From Deltaproteobacteria bacterium (GTDB lineage: Bacteria > Desulfobacterota > Binatia > UTPRO1), in contig JADLHM010000086.1 of the NCBI GenBank assembly GCA_020848745.1, positions 1 to 36,245 of the forward strand: 36,245 bases of DNA, in the 5' to 3' direction. The notes beneath the pieces were generated by a model. The model was not told where the DNA came from and searched no databases. It worked only from the letters and a program-made list of their open reading frames with translations. Shown here one piece after another: positions 33,479 through 36,245 of this stretch (positions are counted from its first letter, which is position 1; each line of letters starts with the position of its first letter). The translations under genes were made by a program, and so were the position numbers.

Positions 33479-34284
33479 GTGTCGCGCGCCACTCGCGCCA
33501 GGAACTTCGGATTGCCGACGAGGTACCGCCGCCATTTGTGAGGCTGCTGCAGCATGAGCTGGACCCACTCGAAGCCGTTGCGTCGCACCCACATGGGCGC
33601 ACGCTTCAGGACTCCGCCCCAATGGTCGAAGAGCCCGCCGACGCCTATGGCGAGCTTGACCCCGGTTAGACGCTCGCGGTTGTCGTGGATCCAGCGTTCC
33701 TGGATCGGATTCCCCATGCCGACCATCAACACGTCGGGGCGTGCGGCGTTGATGCGCGCGACCACCGCGTCATGCTCCGCCTGCGGATAGTGGCCGTGCT
33801 GGCATCCGACGACGTTCAGTCCGGGAAATCTCGTCGGGAGGTTCTCCGCGGCCCGCGCGACGACGTCCGGCCGCGCGCCGAAGAGGAAGTAGCGATACGC
33901 CCGTTCCGTCGTGTTCACGAAGAAGTACGGCAGCAGGTCGGTACCCACCAGGTTGGCGATCATCTTCTTGCCCTGCCAGCGAGCGGCCCAGCGGACGCCA
34001 GTGCCGTCGCCGAACACGGCGTCGGCACCGTTCAGCACCGAGCGGTAATCCGGGTCGTCGCACGCCAGGTTCAACGTATGGGCATTCACGAGATAGACGG
34101 CGCGCGCACACGGCGACGCGACCCAGATCAGCTTCTGCATGTACGCGACAGCTTCGATCGTGTGCAGATTCGCGATCCGTACACCCAGGATCTTCACGAC
34201 GCGCGCGTCCGTGGGACCGTACGCTGGCGGTACGCTGTCGCGAAAGTCGGCGCTACGCATCGGCATGACCACGGGACATCGCAC
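33469..34284 (-). CDS. WecG/TagA/CpsF family (GT26) glycosyltransferase
   Basis: The 271-residue product has the GT26 signature: VKILGVRIANLHTIEAVAYMQKL, VYLVNAHTLNLACDDPDYRSVLNGADAVFGDGTGVRWAAR (with the conserved T-x-N and D-x-x-G-x-x-W positions), YRYFLFGARPDVVARAAENL, LNVVGCQHGHYP, PDVLMVGMGNPIQERWIHDN, and IGVGGLFDHWGGVLKRAPMWVRRNGFEWVQLML. Known members transfer ManNAc or ManNAcA to GlcNAc-PP-undecaprenol, the second step of enterobacterial common antigen or teichoic-acid linkage-unit synthesis. WecB at 16529-17656 can supply UDP-ManNAc. The start is GTG 34284; ATG 34266 is equally possible. It follows the second deacetylase by 7 bases. Confidence 0.9.
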   Translation of the reverse strand: MRCPVVMPMRSADFRDSVPPAYGPTDARVVKILGVRIANLHTIEAVAYMQKLIWVASPCARAVYLVNAHTLNLACDDPDYRSVLNGADAVFGDGTGVRWAARWQGKKMIANLVGTDLLPYFFVNTTERAYRYFLFGARPDVVARAAENLPTRFPGLNVVGCQHGHYPQAEHDAVVARINAARPDVLMVGMGNPIQERWIHDNRERLTGVKLAIGVGGLFDHWGGVLKRAPMWVRRNGFEWVQLMLQQPHKWRRYLVGNPKFLARVARDTWL

Positions 34285-34291
34285 GCCGCCG

Positions 34292-35194
34292 TCAGGCGGC
34301 CATGCCCTCCTCCATGGCCTGCCGGTATGTGAGCACCCGGCGCTCGCGGGCGATCGTCGTGAGGATGTCGCGCAACGCGGCGCGCTTGGCCGCGAGCGGT
34401 ATCTTCATGCCGGGGTGCCGGTCCATGCGGGGGTCGACGTCGTCGCTCGCCAGGTCGAGCAGGTCGGCGGCGTGGAACTCGTAGCAGAGCGGCCGTCCGG
34501 AGCGCAGCGCCGACGCGAGCCCGCGTCGGAAGAGCCACGACGGCACGAAGTACGAGAACGTGTGGTAGACGGGCAGCCGGAGCCAGCGCGTCACCGAGAT
34601 CGGGAACTCGACGAGCGCGCCGCGCGCGGAGCGCGACCGATGCGGCACCGTCGGCGCGAAGGCGTGCCCGAGGAGGTCCATCGAGAAGATCGAGCCCTTC
34701 TGCGCGCTCCGCCGATAGGCGGCGAGCCGGCTCGCCACCAGGACCGGCGTCGGGAAGACCGACGCGTCGTACCGGTAGCCGCACTCCGCGATCATCCCGA
34801 GCACGCGGTCCGTCACGTCCCATGCCGGAGCCCGGAAGCCGATCACCTCGGCGCCGCTCGCCGCGGAGAGCCGGGCGCGCGACTCGCCGAGCTCGGTGCG
34901 CAGGCGGTCGTCGTCGAGGGTGCTGAAGGGCTGCGTGTGGGTGAGGGAATGGCTCGCCACCTCGTGGCCGCCCGCGACCGCCCGCCGCCAGAGCGCGCGC
35001 TCCGAGTGGGCGTCGCGCGCGATGACGAAGAGGACCCCCGGCACCCCGAGCTCGTCGAAGAGCTCGAGCACGCGCGGGACCGCCGTCCGGTAGATGCGGT
35101 CGCACGCCGGCATGTCCTCGATACCGTAGCCCTGGAGGTGGCGGTCGACGGTGTCGAGGTCGCAGGAGAAGATGGCGTAGGGCCGAGTGGTCAT
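34292..35194 (-). CDS. Polysaccharide deacetylase-like protein (PuuE/NodB-related)
   Basis: The 300-residue product starts at ATG 35194. It carries motif 1 as AIFSCDLDTVDRHLQGYG (D-x-D), motif 2 as GHEVASHSLTHTQPFSTL (H-x3-H), motif 3 as VIGFRAPAWDVTDRVLGMIAECGYRYDASVFPTP, and a late CYEFHAADLLDL. The FRAPAWD motif is typical of the subgroup found in exopolysaccharide loci. There is no signal peptide, so it may act on lipid-linked precursors in the cytoplasm. It lies 14 bases after the DegT gene. Its high GC content matches the left part of the window rather than the genes just downstream. Confidence 0.85.
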   Translation of the reverse strand: MTTRPYAIFSCDLDTVDRHLQGYGIEDMPACDRIYRTAVPRVLELFDELGVPGVLFVIARDAHSERALWRRAVAGGHEVASHSLTHTQPFSTLDDDRLRTELGESRARLSAASGAEVIGFRAPAWDVTDRVLGMIAECGYRYDASVFPTPVLVASRLAAYRRSAQKGSIFSMDLLGHAFAPTVPHRSRSARGALVEFPISVTRWLRLPVYHTFSYFVPSWLFRRGLASALRSGRPLCYEFHAADLLDLASDDVDPRMDRHPGMKIPLAAKRAALRDILTTIARERRVLTYRQAMEEGMAA

Positions 35195-35208
35195 GCGTGC
35201 TTCGTGGA

Positions 35209-36245
35209 TCAGGCGCTCCGCGCCGCCGCGGGCCGCGTCAGCTCCGCGACGGCATTCTGCACGGCCGACGCGATGAAGGCGACGTGCTCGTCGGTGTAGA
35301 ACTCGTTCCACGGCAGGACGACGACCCGCTCGAGCCCGCGGACGGTTCCCGGATAGTCCTTGGCGTCGTAGACGATCTTCGCGCCGTCCTCGCGCTCGCG
35401 GTGCGAATAGGGGAACTGGCTCTGGCCGAAGGTCTTGCGCTTCGTGAAGACCTCGCACTCGAACGCGGGCTTCTGGATGTAGCGCGGCGCGCAGAACACG
35501 CCGTTGGCCTTGAGGGCGCCGCCGAGCGCGTCCGAGCCGCCGTGGATGACCGCCGGGTCGACGATCAGCGGATACTTCCAGTAGACGTGCGTCGCGTGCG
35601 GCGCCGGCGCCGGCAGGATCACCCCCGGCGTGCCGCGCAGGCGCTCCGTCAGCCGCTCGGCGGTGCGGCGTCGGCGCTCGACGACGCCGTCGAGCTTCGC
35701 GAGCTGCGCGCGCGCGACCGCGCCCTGGAGGTCGGTCATCCGGTAGTTGAGCGCCAGGAAGTAGTGGTCCGGCTTCGGGTCCCCGTAGCCCCAGGCCTTG
35801 TCGCTGAAGAGGATCATCCAGCGCGCGTAGGCCTGGTCGCTCGTGATCACGAGGCCGCCTTCGCCGGTCGTCATGTGCTTGCCCTGCTGGAGGCTGAAGG
35901 CGCCGATCGCGCCGATCGTGCCGACGAGCCTCCCGTGCTGGGTCGCGAGGAACGCCTGCGCGCAGTCCTCGATCACCGGGATGCCGTGCCGGTCCGCGAC
36001 CGCCTTGATGCCGGCGACGTCGCAGGGGTTCCCGAAAAGGTGCGTCGCGATGATCGCGCGCGTGCGCTTGGTGATGCGCGCGGCGACGGCCTCGGGCGTC
36101 ACGTTCAACGTCACCGGATCCACGTCCGCGAAGATCGGGATCGCGCCCTGGTAGAGGATCGGCGCGATGCCGCCCATGTCGGTGATCGACGTGGTGACGA
36201 TCTCGTCGCCGGGCTCCGGGTCGATCGCGGCCACCGCGCAGTGGA
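35209..36245 (-). CDS. DegT/DnrJ/EryC1-family sugar aminotransferase, 5' end outside the window
   Basis: The frame is open to the window edge (HCAVAAIDPEPGDEIVTTSI at the very end), so the N-terminus is missing; about 345 residues are visible. PLP-binding features are clear: DEIVTTSITDMGGIAPILYQGAIPIFADVDP, ATHLFGNPCDVAGIKAVADRHGIPVIEDCAQA (Asp binding the pyridine nitrogen), and IGAFSLQQGKHMTTGEGGLVI with the Schiff-base lysine in QQGKHMT. NYRMTDLQGAVARAQL and YWKYPLIV complete the pattern. It transfers an amino group to a keto-sugar nucleotide, supplying an amino sugar to the polymer. It is the first visible gene of the eight-gene minus-strand block. Confidence 0.9.
   Translation of the reverse strand, partial: HCAVAAIDPEPGDEIVTTSITDMGGIAPILYQGAIPIFADVDPVTLNVTPEAVAARITKRTRAIIATHLFGNPCDVAGIKAVADRHGIPVIEDCAQAFLATQHGRLVGTIGAIGAFSLQQGKHMTTGEGGLVITSDQAYARWMILFSDKAWGYGDPKPDHYFLALNYRMTDLQGAVARAQLAKLDGVVERRRRTAERLTERLRGTPGVILPAPAPHATHVYWKYPLIVDPAVIHGGSDALGGALKANGVFCAPRYIQKPAFECEVFTKRKTFGQSQFPYSHREREDGAKIVYDAKDYPGTVRGLERVVVLPWNEFYTDEHVAFIASAVQNAVAELTRPAAARSA

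Overview
The window is GC-rich bacterial DNA. No rRNA, tRNA, plasmid or phage gene was seen. Three features point to a deltaproteobacteria-like lineage: exported proteins that combine an N-terminal fibronectin-III-like domain with DxDGDG calcium repeats, long Thr/Pro linkers, and CGDGxxxxxEqCDDG cysteine-rich repeats. Candidatus Binatota/Desulfobacterota-type or Myxococcota is my inference; no marker gene in the window proves it.

Left part (1-13.8 kb). This holds a truncated cysteine-rich secreted protein, a glutathione S-transferase, and an alkyl-DHAP-synthase-like flavoenzyme. A small minus-strand cluster follows: SUI1/YciH-type factor, exported thioredoxin-fold protein, YdcF-like protein. 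Next come five exported modular proteins (4.8-5.8, 6.0-6.4, 6.7-9.4, 10.9-12.0 and 12.1-13.8 kb), with a YbhN-type membrane protein among them. The modular proteins are visibly related. Four share an fn3-like N-terminus. Two share calcium repeats and a C-terminal module (three copies in all). Two convergent genes share a different C-terminal module.

Middle part (13.9-22.9 kb, minus strand). This looks like one glycan-decoration operon, in transcription order: DUF5989 small membrane protein, SxtJ-like protein, NodU-type carbamoyltransferase, a bacterial relative of GPI ethanolamine-phosphate transferases, UDP-GlcNAc 2-epimerase (WecB), sulfotransferase, and GT-C glycosyltransferase. A 159-bp palindromic MITE-like element flanked by CTAG sits exactly between the DUF5989 stop and the SxtJ start. 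Two orphan C-terminal fragments, one PPC-like and one glycosyltransferase-like, indicate past rearrangement.

Right part (23-36.2 kb, mostly minus strand). This is a Wzx/Wzy-type polysaccharide locus: DegT aminotransferase (cut by the window end), two polysaccharide deacetylases, WecG/TagA-family transferase, GT2, GT4, Wzx flippase, left-handed beta-helix acyltransferase, O-antigen ligase/polymerase and another GT4. A plus-strand exported parallel beta-helix protein interrupts it and is preceded by a strong sigma-54-type promoter. WecB (UDP-ManNAc supply) and WecG (ManNAc-type transfer) link the middle and right blocks into one likely pathway: build a ManNAc-containing repeat unit, flip and polymerise it, then modify it by deacetylation, acetylation, carbamoylation, sulfation and possibly phosphoethanolamine. 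Similar sigma-54 motifs precede two of the exported fn3 genes, so surface proteins and polysaccharide may be co-regulated.
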